NCBI RefSeq assembly: GCF_029919255.1
Contig: NZ_CP123991.1
Location: 489,110-553,109, forward strand
DNA length: 64,000 bases
Origin: a cyanobacterium endosymbiont of Epithemia clementina EcSB
Lineage (GTDB): Bacteria; Cyanobacteriota; Cyanobacteriia; Cyanobacteriales; Microcystaceae
Direction of reading: 5' to 3'
The translations under genes and the position numbers were made by a program. Positions 50,340-58,495 of the stretch are shown here, piece after piece. How positions within the stretch are numbered: the first letter of the stretch is position 1; every line of letters starts with the position of its first letter. A model generated the notes under the pieces. The model searched no databases. It saw only the letters and a program-made list of their open reading frames with translations, and had not been told where the DNA came from.

Positions 50340-51205
50340 CAAGACTATACTAAGTGGTCCATGTTTCTTAGACCTGAAGCAAACATTTTCGTATTTAACA
50401 ACCTCTTTGATTGAGGGCATTGGGATATTTGGTTTATTTTCCTCAGCTTCTTGGGGCGTATCTACAATGTCAGCTAATCCCTTCTAAAGAAAGAGCGGTT
50501 TCTGGAAATTTTGGCCACAGTTGGGACAATCTTAGGGTGGGGGAAGTCACATAACTGGCAATGATACGAAAAGCGATTAATTGCCCCAGGATGAGTTCTT
50601 TCTCCAAAACTAAACAAGCTCTTATCCACAATGCCAGCAATTCAGAGAGCTTATTGAAGAAGTTACTGATGGAAGTAGCTGAGCTGGAAGTAATTACGGG
50701 ATTAAATCCAGCTGAAACCTAACGGGAGTATTTCTCTTGCCATTACTAACGTGAATACAATTCCATATTTTAAGCTTTAACAGTTTGAATTCCTGAGATC
50801 ACCTCAACTAGATTAGGATTAAGTATGAGCATTACGTTTGACTTTCGTCCATAGTTGACGGCGGATAGTTGGGAAGAAAATTAAAGTCATCACCAAATCG
50901 GGACAATCCCTAAAGCCACTAAGGTTAGCGGAGGACCATAGAAGACCATAACAACAATGTAGATGATGGAGAACACCGAATCAAGTGTCACAGTTAAGGT
51001 TATTCCAGTGAGAAATTTCTGTTCGAGTCAATGAACTCGAACAGAAATTTCTCCTACAGATCGTTTTTCAAAGTAGCGTGATGGTAAACGTAGTAAGTGA
51101 TCGATAATTTCTAAGCCCAAACTCATGTAGATAAGACTCATCGTATCGACAAACAGAAGAGAATTATGGTTTATATAGTTAAAATTCAAAGTGATTTCAG
51201 TCTTT
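50340..51205 (-). pseudogene. Decayed type I secretion ABC transporter gene (HlyB-like), N- and C-terminal parts missing
   Basis: Consecutive minus-strand segments match the transmembrane domain of bacteriocin/HlyB-type exporters: SLGLEIIDHLLRLPSRYFEK, then LDSVFSIIYIVVMVFYGPPL and TLVALGIVPIW, then LVEVISGIQTVKA, VSAGFNPVITSSSATSISNF and FNKLSELLALWIRACLVLEK, GQLIAFRIIASYVTSPTLRL and SQLWPKFPETALSLEGIS, and finally EENKPNIPMPSIKEVVKYEN. Many stops and shifts interrupt it. The N-terminal peptidase or cNMP region and the whole nucleotide-binding domain are absent. A perfect 19-bp hairpin (51010-51053) has formed inside it. Confidence 0.82.
51010..51053. repeat. Perfect 19-bp hairpin inside the ABC transporter pseudogene
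   Basis: Arms GAGAAATTTCTGTTCGAGT (51010-51028) and its exact reverse complement (51035-51053), 6-nt loop. On the minus strand one arm encodes the conserved EISVRV segment and the other LEQKFLT. The family normally has about LEKIRxFLTG there, so one arm appears rewritten to match the other. Confidence 0.9.
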
Positions 51206-51213
51206 ATTAGATA

Positions 51214-51931
51214 TTATTGTCTATTCATATCGAACAGCATTTGATTTTGTAAGCATCCTTGAAATAGTTCATTGAGGAGTTTTTTTCTTGTTGGTTTATC
51301 AAGTTGCGCTGATAAATATCTTTCTAAACGAAGAATTATCCACCATTTTCCGATCTGAATTGGCTTTGAAAGTTGTCCTAATTGACTGGTAGACAGAATC
51401 CGCGATATTTGCGGGTGAGGGACATTTAAATGCACTGGACCAATTAATCCTCCTGTTTGGGCTTTGGCATCTTCAGAATATCGTCTAGCTAGTTTCTCAA
51501 AAGAGCTTTCTCCCTCTTGAATACGAAAATAAAATTCTTGGGCGATTCCAGGATTTTTTGTCCTAATCAGGAAATAAACCACCCGATCAAGTTTTCCTTT
51601 ACATTGCCAAAGATAGTCTTCGAGTTAATGATCCCATATTGATTATTTTAACTTTTCGATTTTTAAATCCCGTACTTTCAGGTGAACTAGCTATTCACGG
51701 GTCATCCCCCATTTGTCAATCCAAGCTTGGACTTTATCCTTATCAGTTAGTTTTTTGATAAAATTACTGTTGCTCTAAGAGTGTTTCTTCTGGGCTACAC
51801 TTAATAGTGGTGATTACCTCGTCAATTATTAGCTCTCCAGCTAACTGGGGTAATAGTTAATATCGGGTTAATAAGAGATGTAAATGTCGGTCTAGAATAT
51901 TTCAATTACTAATCTGTAAGATAACACTCAT
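51214..51931 (-). pseudogene. Decayed PpiC-type peptidyl-prolyl isomerase gene
   Basis: The last 122 codons (51214-51582) are open and encode a parvulin domain (IQEGESSFEKLARRYSEDAK, GGLIGPVHLNVPHPQIS, LNELFQGCLQNQM). Upstream, the minus strand continues the same gene with stops and shifts back to ATG 51929-51931: MSVILQISN; LLPQLAGELIIDEVITTIKC; SPEETLLEQQ; KSSP-type linker debris; then GNVKENLIGW. PpiC-like proteins of this type accompany ABC exporters in cyanobacteria, consistent with the neighbouring ABC ruin. The open 3' part could still give a fragment, but no start signal was identified. Confidence 0.8.
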
Positions 51932-52561
51932 TTTTTCTCTCCTTCTAGGAGGGCTTCACTGACCTTTTTCATTAAGACATAATCAACCATTATTTTTGAT
52001 AAACAAAAATAAGTTACACCAGATTTTACACTCAAGATTATGTCGATTGTAAAAATGGATGTCTAACTTTGTTTGCTTGAAATATACAGCCTAAACTTAG
52101 CAAAGACGATGAACAGATTGGTAGAGTATCATAGAAAATACACAAATGAGGTGAGGGATACCATAATCAGAATCGATTCTAAAATTTTGAGAATTCGAAA
52201 AGCAAACCACAAAAGTACGAGGAATTCTACAGAATTTTAGAACCTGGAACTTTGACTTGTAGTGAGCCTCAGCTATATTACTTGCAATTAATTGGAGCCA
52301 TCTACATTGTAGCTAATGGCTATTGCAAACCTGCTTAAATTTTGGTATACCATTATAATTTGGCAAGTTTTTTAAAAGAAACTATGTATCCTGTATTTAA
52401 GTAAAAACACATTAAATAGCTCATCAAAACATCCTCAAAATGTTAGGTTTGGAGATGATGTAGAAAGCCAGCGCTGTAAGCTTACGCGACTCGTCGGAAC
52501 TGGTAACAAAGCTCATCCAATTAATATAGTCGATTTAACCTGTTTGAGGTTTTGAAAAATT
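51932..52561. other. Intergenic region upstream of the Deg protease gene
   Basis: 630 bp between a decayed minus-strand gene and the protease gene. I see no gene. Short less AT-biased patches (52130-52330, 52440-52520) do not give a continuing protein-like frame. Confidence 0.45.
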
Positions 52562-53776
52562 ATGAAGTTTACAAAACTGCTACGCCAATTGGGTAGTTGC
52601 CTGATATCACTTTTACTTGGTATGCTTCTGTGTTTTGGTGGCTTCCACTTTCTTTCGTCTCAAGCTGAACCTTTTGTGGAACCATCCCTAAATGATCAAG
52701 AAAATATTTCGGCTCCCTTAAACTTAGCTAAAGTTATCGTTGCTGAAGATCGCGATAACTTTGTCTCTGCAGCTGTAGCCCGCACTGGCTCTGCAGTGGT
52801 TCGCATTGACACGGAAACAGTTGTCACCCGGAGCATTGATCCATTTTTTAACGACCCCTTCTTTCGAGAATTTTTTGGGGAACAATTTCGCTCTCGTCTC
52901 CCTCAAGAACAAAGAATTGCAGGACAAGGTTCAGGGTTTATTATTGACGAAAATGGGATAATTTTAACCAATGCTCATGTAGTTAATAAGGCTGATAAAG
53001 TCACCGTTACTCTTAAAGATGGGCGTACTTTTAATGGACAAGTTCGAGGAACCGATGAAGTTACTGACTTGGCAGTGGTGAAAATATCTGCCCAAGAAGC
53101 TAAATTGCCAGTTGCTCCTCTAGGAGACTCAGCTAATCTTAAAGTAGGAGATTGGGCGATTGCCGTGGGGAACCCGGTTGGGTTGGATAATACTGTCACC
53201 CTGGGGATTATCAGTACAATCGGCCGTTCAGCCGCTAAAGCCGGCATTCCCGATAAGCGCCTCGATTTCATTCAAACTGATGCGGCGATTAACCCGGGAA
53301 ATTCTGGAGGTCCTCTCTTAAATTCCCAAGGGGAGGTAATTGGCATTAATACCGCTATTCGCGCTGATGCGATGGGAATCGGTTTTGCTATTCCCATCAA
53401 TAAGGCCAAAGCTTTGCAGAATATTTTAGTCAGTGGAGAAAAAGTTCCTCATCCCTATATTGGGGTACAAATGGTTAATCTCACCCCTGAATTGGCTCGG
53501 GAAAATAACAAAAATTCAAACTCACCTATTCTGATTCCTGAAGTTGAAGGGATTTTAGTAGTGCAAGTTGTCCCTAATACTCCTGCCGCTAGAGCCGGAA
53601 TCCGTCGAGGGGACGTCATTGTAGGAGTCAATGGAAAATTGGTGACCGACGGCAGTGACTTACAATCCATTGTAGAAAATTCAGGTCTCAATGCTTCCTT
53701 AAAGCTTCAACTTTATCGTGGTGATCGCGTTATTTATTTAACGGTAAAAACTGCCCAATTACAAGGAACACCTTAA
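52562..53776 (+). CDS. Deg/HtrA-family serine protease (HhoA/HhoB/HtrA type)
   Basis: 404 residues. An N-terminal hydrophobic segment (~11-32, LISLLLGMLLCFGGFHFL) is a signal peptide or anchor, so the protease acts in the periplasm or at the membrane. The catalytic triad is visible: His139 (LTNAHVV), Asp169 (TDLAVVKI) and Ser248 (NPGNSGGPL). One PDZ domain follows (~300-400, GILVVQVVPNTPAARAGIRRGDVIVGVNG). Cyanobacteria have three paralogues; I cannot say which one this is. It handles misfolded envelope proteins. A hairpin at 53793-53817 may end the transcript. Confidence 0.93.
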   Translation: MKFTKLLRQLGSCLISLLLGMLLCFGGFHFLSSQAEPFVEPSLNDQENISAPLNLAKVIVAEDRDNFVSAAVARTGSAVVRIDTETVVTRSIDPFFNDPFFREFFGEQFRSRLPQEQRIAGQGSGFIIDENGIILTNAHVVNKADKVTVTLKDGRTFNGQVRGTDEVTDLAVVKISAQEAKLPVAPLGDSANLKVGDWAIAVGNPVGLDNTVTLGIISTIGRSAAKAGIPDKRLDFIQTDAAINPGNSGGPLLNSQGEVIGINTAIRADAMGIGFAIPINKAKALQNILVSGEKVPHPYIGVQMVNLTPELARENNKNSNSPILIPEVEGILVVQVVPNTPAARAGIRRGDVIVGVNGKLVTDGSDLQSIVENSGLNASLKLQLYRGDRVIYLTVKTAQLQGTP

Positions 53777-54148
53777 ATAACCACGTCCTGGTGGTGTGGT
53801 AATTGATTTGCCACACCGTCACAATTGGTTTAAAAGATTATGTGAGGAGGTTATGAATTGCCTGCTGGTCAAAAACTATTTTGAAATCTGACGAAGAAAA
53901 ACTGCAGTTTCAAACTTAGACGGTGTACAAATGAAAGAACTGTAGTTTAAAGGTAAGAACTAAAATTTTCGGAGCAATGAGGTAAGCAAGTACTAATCAA
54001 TGATAGACCAGTAACGTTATTCTTAGAATCTTAAGCGACCGTCTGCATTCAAAAGGTGGATGCAGTGTTCACAAGGACTCAACTTCTTCTATAGTTTAGA
54101 ATATATAATGAACTTAGGCATAATTGCGGAATGGATTAAATAACGGTT
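53777..54148. other. Intergenic region between the Deg protease and TonB-like genes
   Basis: 372 bp with the hairpin at 53793-53817 and otherwise no feature. The promoter of the TonB-like gene should lie here; a TATAAT occurs at 54103-54108 (within atatataatgaac), but no convincing -35 was fixed. Confidence 0.4.
53793..53817 (+). terminator. Possible terminator of the Deg protease gene
   Basis: Arms GGTGTGG (53793-53799) and CCACACC (53811-53817) form a perfect 7-bp GC-rich stem with an 11-nt loop, 16 bp past the stop. There is no strong T-run. Confidence 0.45.
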
Positions 54149-55552
54149 ATGACTTCCACTTTTTTTATTAAACCAATGTTTATTAGAGTATTTAACTCCA
54201 ATAGTTTACCTATGATAACATCGGTTGGGATTCATGCGTTGTTGTTGGGTCTGCTGCTTCCTAACTTAACTGACTTAAACCCCTTAGAAAAGTCGGACTC
54301 TAATCAACGTGACGTTGAAATAATCGAATTAACCTCTGCTGAAATAGCACGTTTACCAGATCAGTTGCCATTGTCAGATATACATGACTCTCCTGAGATT
54401 TCCCCCACAGATATACCACCCGTCTTAGACTCCTCTTCCTTAAACCCTTCCGTACCCCACACTTTCACTACTTTACCAGCCCCTCCCGCGTTACCTGCGT
54501 TACCAGCCCTTCCGTCCCTAAGTTCTCCTCGTCCTTCTTTTCCTAGACCACTTCCTAAGCCACAGCAATTATTCCCAATTGCACCTCGTCCAAATCTGCC
54601 CTCAAGACTGCCTGTCCCCCCTCAGCCTACTTCTGAGCTGGACGACTCCCAATCTTCAATTTCCCGATTTCCACCTATTTCTAAAAGACCCGATTTCGGT
54701 ATGTCGAAAGCTCCAGTTCCCATTGATCAATTAATCAATCAAGGCGGGAATGATAGTCCCGATACACTTACTTCGGAAAAACCCATTAACCGTAATGTTG
54801 AGCCCCCTCAAACAGCCCCAAATTCAGAGCAAGCTCGGAAAGATAAACTGATCAGTAATTTAGTACGTGAGACAATTGAAGGGGCGGACAATCTTCGTTA
54901 CAACAAGGATAATACAACTAATGAAGATGCAAGACGCAATGATGCCCAGTGGATGGCGAAAATAGGCAGTCCTGTTACTAAACAAGAGAATTGGCAAGCT
55001 TTAAGCGGAGATTACCCAAAAGCAGCTTGTTTAAGACATTTAGAGGGTACAGCTGTTTATGGTGTCACTGTTAACCCTGGGGGTGATGTAGCTAAAAATC
55101 CTTATCTCATTAAAAGTTCAGGTTATGGCATCTTAAACCAACAAGCGTTTAATCAAATTAAGTCCACTAGTTTTAGTACAGACAGTCAACTTCAACACTA
55201 CCGAGTCAAGATATCTTTTAATTTTGATCCGAAAATTTGCCCTGCTGTTACCCAAAGTCCACAAAACCAACAGGACCAATCCACAACCTCAGAGACTCCA
55301 GCTGAATCAGCTCAACCGACTTCTGATAAGAAAACCGAACCGACGACTAGAGAAATGTCAACCCCAGAGACTCCAGCTGAATCAGCTCAACCGACTTCTG
55401 ATAAGAAAACCGAACCGACGACTAGAGAAATGTCAACCTCAGAGACTCCAGCTGAATCAGCTCAACCGACTTCTGATAAGAAAACCGAACCGATTACTAT
55501 TCCGACTTTTAGCAAGGATGCTCCGCTTCTCCCTCCTAGTACTAAAAAATAG
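54149..55552 (+). CDS. TonB-like protein with Pro-rich spacer and C-terminal tandem repeats
   Basis: 467 residues. A hydrophobic anchor (~22-40, MITSVGIHALLLGLLL) is followed by an acidic then Pro-rich periplasm-spanning region (~75-170). A TonB-C-like domain sits at ~275-368 (LEGTAVYGVTVNPGGDVAKN...GYGILNQQAFNQIKS). The tail (~375-455) is 2.7 copies of a 25-residue unit, ETPAESAQPTSDKKTEPTTR plus EMSTx. TonB proteins energise outer-membrane receptors; no ExbB/ExbD or receptor gene is in this window. The first 22 residues precede the anchor, so Met22 is a possible alternative start. Confidence 0.75.
   Translation: MTSTFFIKPMFIRVFNSNSLPMITSVGIHALLLGLLLPNLTDLNPLEKSDSNQRDVEIIELTSAEIARLPDQLPLSDIHDSPEISPTDIPPVLDSSSLNPSVPHTFTTLPAPPALPALPALPSLSSPRPSFPRPLPKPQQLFPIAPRPNLPSRLPVPPQPTSELDDSQSSISRFPPISKRPDFGMSKAPVPIDQLINQGGNDSPDTLTSEKPINRNVEPPQTAPNSEQARKDKLISNLVRETIEGADNLRYNKDNTTNEDARRNDAQWMAKIGSPVTKQENWQALSGDYPKAACLRHLEGTAVYGVTVNPGGDVAKNPYLIKSSGYGILNQQAFNQIKSTSFSTDSQLQHYRVKISFNFDPKICPAVTQSPQNQQDQSTTSETPAESAQPTSDKKTEPTTREMSTPETPAESAQPTSDKKTEPTTREMSTSETPAESAQPTSDKKTEPITIPTFSKDAPLLPPSTKK
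55292..55496 (+). repeat. 75-bp tandem repeat, about 2.7 copies, within the TonB-like gene
   Basis: Units start at 55292, 55367 and 55442. Copies 1 and 2 differ at one visible codon (CCA versus TCA, at the last position of the unit), and the third copy is cut short. Near-identity at the DNA level shows recent expansion. Confidence 0.9.
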
Positions 55553-55722
55553 GTAACTCCAGTCAATTTAGAAAACTTTTAGCAGAATCTGTTCAACGAT
55601 GTTTTTACAACCTATTGAGGACTTTGAAGGTTGTTTAGCAATTTTTGTCTACAACTTTTAAACTAGAAAAACTTGACAAGGATGTTAAATTTCAAGTAGT
55701 ATTGTGAGCGGATAGTACACTG

Positions 55723-55795
55723 GGGGCTATAACTCAGTTGGTAGAGTGTCACAATGGCATTGTGAAAGTCAGCGGTTCGAGTCCGCTTAGCTCCA
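55723..55795 (+). tRNA. tRNA-Ala (anticodon GGC)
   Basis: 73-nt cloverleaf: acceptor GGGGCTA pairs with TAGCTCC (one G-U) with discriminator A, D-arm ACTC-AGTTGGTA-GAGT, anticodon stem TCACA/TGTGA around ATGGCAT (anticodon GGC), T-arm with GGTTCGAGTCC. No CCA is encoded. Confidence 0.93.
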
Positions 55796-55897
55796 TTAGA
55801 AAATAGAAAGAGAGGTGAAGATGGATGTGTGTTTTATTGTCCATCTTTGTGACTTGTCTTTATTTATTTTTAAAAGTTCCTCCCTCGGGCTAGAGAA

Positions 55898-57025
55898 TCA
55901 TGCAGCTTTAGCTTGGGTTTGTTCTTGGAGAAACTTGATAATTGATGCTTTTTCTAATAACCCTAATATAATCCCATTTTTATGAATAACAGTTAGTTGC
56001 TGACGAGGGTTATTTTCTAAAATTTTTACTACTTCTAACAAAGATTTATCTGCTTCGATCATGGTTACACTATCGTTGATTGGCTGCATTATTTCTGAAA
56101 TTTTTAACTCAGTCCATTGGGAAGTAGAAACTTTATTCAAAGTATTTAGTTCAAGAATTCCCGATAGTTTTCCTTCTTCATTAGTTATTAAGAAAATCTT
56201 CCATTTTCTCTTTCCAATTACATAATTATTAACAAATTCTCTCAGGTTAAAACTATCAAGAACTACTGGACTATAAGGAATTATAGCATCTTTGGCTGTA
56301 TAACCACTTAAAGTTTCTTGAAACCTAGCAGATTGACCTGAAAATACTGCATTTTGTAAGAGGAAGAAACCAATTAATAATGTCCAAAAATTTCCAATAG
56401 GACTAATTCCTAAAATTGCCAAACCACCGATAAAAACAGCTAACCAACCAAAAACTTGTCCAACGCGACTGGCAAAAATAATTCCTTTATTTGGGTTTCC
56501 AGTGATTTTCCAAACTAGTGCTTTAAGAATATTACCACCATCTAAGGGTAGACCAGGAATTAAGTTAAATAATCCTAAAATTAAATTAATTGAAGTAAGT
56601 AGTGAAATAATCGCTGTAATTGGTTCACTAAAGGAAAAATTAACTTTAATCAGGTTCAATATAGCAAAGAGTACTAAACTAACAGTAGGCCCCGCAATCG
56701 CTACCAAAAAAGATTCTAAGGGGGTCTCAGATTCTTTTTCTAAACTAGCTAATCCCCCAAATAAAAATAGGGTAATGGAGTTAACATTAATCCCTTGGGA
56801 AAGTGCAACAAAACTGTGCCCTAATTCATGGACGACAACAGAAAAAAATAGTAACAATGCAGCAAGAAAACCTAAAATCCAAGGGATAATTCCTACTAAT
56901 TGGGGAAATAATGCCAACTGTCTCCCATAACTGACGGCAACTAACCCCAGAACTAGAAACCAAGAAGGGTTCACATAAAAAGGAATCCCGAATAAATTGC
57001 CAACCCTTATATTATTATTATTCAT
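55898..57025 (-). CDS. M50-family site-2-type metalloprotease with CBS domains
   Basis: 375-residue membrane protein. About six hydrophobic spans precede a soluble C-terminal part. The zinc site is HELGH (66-70) with the third ligand in PLDGGNILKAL (Asp162). The C-terminal ~140 residues form a pair of CBS domains (SEIMQPINDSVTMIEADKSL, QQLTVIHKNGIILGLLEKAS). Such rhomboid-like intramembrane proteases release membrane-bound regulators; the CBS pair may sense adenine nucleotides. The substrate is unknown. It starts at a standard MNNNNIRVGN. Confidence 0.92.
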   Translation of the reverse strand: MNNNNIRVGNLFGIPFYVNPSWFLVLGLVAVSYGRQLALFPQLVGIIPWILGFLAALLLFFSVVVHELGHSFVALSQGINVNSITLFLFGGLASLEKESETPLESFLVAIAGPTVSLVLFAILNLIKVNFSFSEPITAIISLLTSINLILGLFNLIPGLPLDGGNILKALVWKITGNPNKGIIFASRVGQVFGWLAVFIGGLAILGISPIGNFWTLLIGFFLLQNAVFSGQSARFQETLSGYTAKDAIIPYSPVVLDSFNLREFVNNYVIGKRKWKIFLITNEEGKLSGILELNTLNKVSTSQWTELKISEIMQPINDSVTMIEADKSLLEVVKILENNPRQQLTVIHKNGIILGLLEKASIIKFLQEQTQAKAA

Positions 57026-57276
57026 GGGTCGAACCTCCTATTTAATTTGTGAAATCTGTTTCAACAACTTTACTCTTGCCTAATCCCATTGTAACGAGAT
57101 GTAAAATTAATGAGACTTAGAAATAACAGTAAAACCCGTCTTACTAAGTTCGGTTATCTACCGTAATTATGAATTATGCCTTATGAATCTACGGTTAACC
57201 ATAGTTCGGTCGATACAATGACGGTCTGTTCTCTACAGACAAAAAGACACCATCTATAACATAGAGTAAAATAACT

Positions 57277-58200
57277 ATGACAACTCTAAGTCAACGAGAT
57301 ATTCTAGGAATTGCTGATCTTAGTGCTACCGAACTTAAGGATGTCCTAGAATTAGCAGTACATCTTAAGAATGGGAGGCAATCGCCTGTCTCTCAAAAGG
57401 TCCTAGGACTTTTATTTTATAAAGCTTCCACCCGTACCCGTGTTTCCTTTAGCGTGGCGATGTATCAGTTAGGAGGACAAGTTATAGATCTTAACCCTAG
57501 TGTTACCCAAGTAGGGAGAGGGGAACCCATTGCCGATACTGCTAGAGTTTTAGATCGCTATTTAGACATTTTAGCCGTTCGCACATATAAACAAGAAGAC
57601 TTAGAAACCTTTGCTAATTATGCGGAAATTCCTATTATTAATGCCTTAACTGATTTGGAACATCCCTGTCAAACTTTAGCCGATTTGTTGACAATTCAAG
57701 AGAATTTCAACACCCTATCCGGTATTACGGTTACTTATCTTGGGGATGGAAACAATGTTGCCCATTCTCTGATTTTAGGAGGAGCATTAATGGGGATGAA
57801 AGTTCATATTGCCACTCCTGATAACTATCAACCAAATAGTCAGATTGTTGAAAAGGCCAAAGAATTAGCAGTAGACGGATTTGAGGTTATGATAACCAAT
57901 GACCCTATTAAAGCCGCTAAAGACTCTCAGGTCCTTTATACTGATGTTTGGACGAGCATGGGACAAGAAGATTTAGCAGCTTCAAGAATTCCCTTATTTG
58001 AGCCTTATCAAGTCAATGAAACCCTACTGAATTATGCCGATAAGGAAGCTATTGTTTTACACTGTTTACCTGCTCATCGCGGAGAGGAAATTACTGATTC
58101 AGTGATTGAAGGGAAACATTCCCGGGTATGGGAGCAAGCAGAAAACAGAATGCATGCTCAAAAAGCATTGATAGTAAGTTTATTAGAAGTTAACAGTTGA
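57277..58200 (+). CDS. argF: Ornithine carbamoyltransferase
   Basis: Catalyses carbamoyl phosphate plus ornithine to citrulline in arginine synthesis. 307 residues. Carbamoyl phosphate site STRTRVSF (51-58), HPCQ (129-132), and the ornithine loop with HCLPAHRGEE near 262-271 are all intact. Arginine feeds cyanophycin and nitrogen export in diazotrophic cyanobacteria, so retention is sensible. The decayed MazG-like gene begins 13 bp after its stop, suggesting the two were once co-transcribed. Confidence 0.96.
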   Translation: MTTLSQRDILGIADLSATELKDVLELAVHLKNGRQSPVSQKVLGLLFYKASTRTRVSFSVAMYQLGGQVIDLNPSVTQVGRGEPIADTARVLDRYLDILAVRTYKQEDLETFANYAEIPIINALTDLEHPCQTLADLLTIQENFNTLSGITVTYLGDGNNVAHSLILGGALMGMKVHIATPDNYQPNSQIVEKAKELAVDGFEVMITNDPIKAAKDSQVLYTDVWTSMGQEDLAASRIPLFEPYQVNETLLNYADKEAIVLHCLPAHRGEEITDSVIEGKHSRVWEQAENRMHAQKALIVSLLEVNS

Positions 58201-58212
58201 TGGGTATGAACT

Positions 58213-58410
58213 TTGCGTCAATATGTAAATAAATTAGTTAGGAGTAAAATTTTAGAAATTATTGAACAATCTGGAGACGGACTTGAAGTGAGAACTTTCT
58301 CTGACGTGTAACACTTACAGAACTTAAAAAATAAATTAGTCAATAAATTAGTCGAAGAATCTCAAGAGGTTGCTGAAGCTAATTCTAACAATATTTTGCA
58401 GAAGTATTGA
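58213..58410 (+). pseudogene. Decayed MazG-like (house-cleaning NTP pyrophosphatase) gene
   Basis: In one frame the plus strand reads YVNKLVRSKILEIIEQSGDG and LEVRTFSDV, then TAA, then LQNLKNKLVNKLVEESQEVA and EANSNNILQKY before TGA. The family reads YNKLVRDKIPEIIxxSGxxCEVxxLS-x-LxxKLxEEAQEV, with E-E-x-x-E metal ligands partly kept (EESQEVAEA). The stop and the lost C-terminus (the ADVYEV segment) make it non-functional. It lies directly downstream of argF. Confidence 0.75.
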
Positions 58411-58423
58411 GAATTGTAACACT

Positions 58424-58495
58424 GCAGGTATAGTTTGGTGCTGAAATATCACCTTCCCAATCTGAATGTCATTGGTTCGAGTTCCACCAGATGCT
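58424..58495 (+). pseudogene. Decayed tRNA-Gly (anticodon CCC)
   Basis: The region is collinear with tRNA-Gly: GCAGGTA-TA-GTTT-GGTGCTG-AAAT, anticodon loop TTCCCAA (CCC), then variable loop, T-loop TTCGAGT and a 3' acceptor strand CAGATGC. The acceptor stem has mismatches at three of seven positions, the anticodon stem at two of five and the T-stem at two of five. It can no longer fold properly. tRNA-Gly(UCC) can read GGG, so loss is tolerable. Confidence 0.75.
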
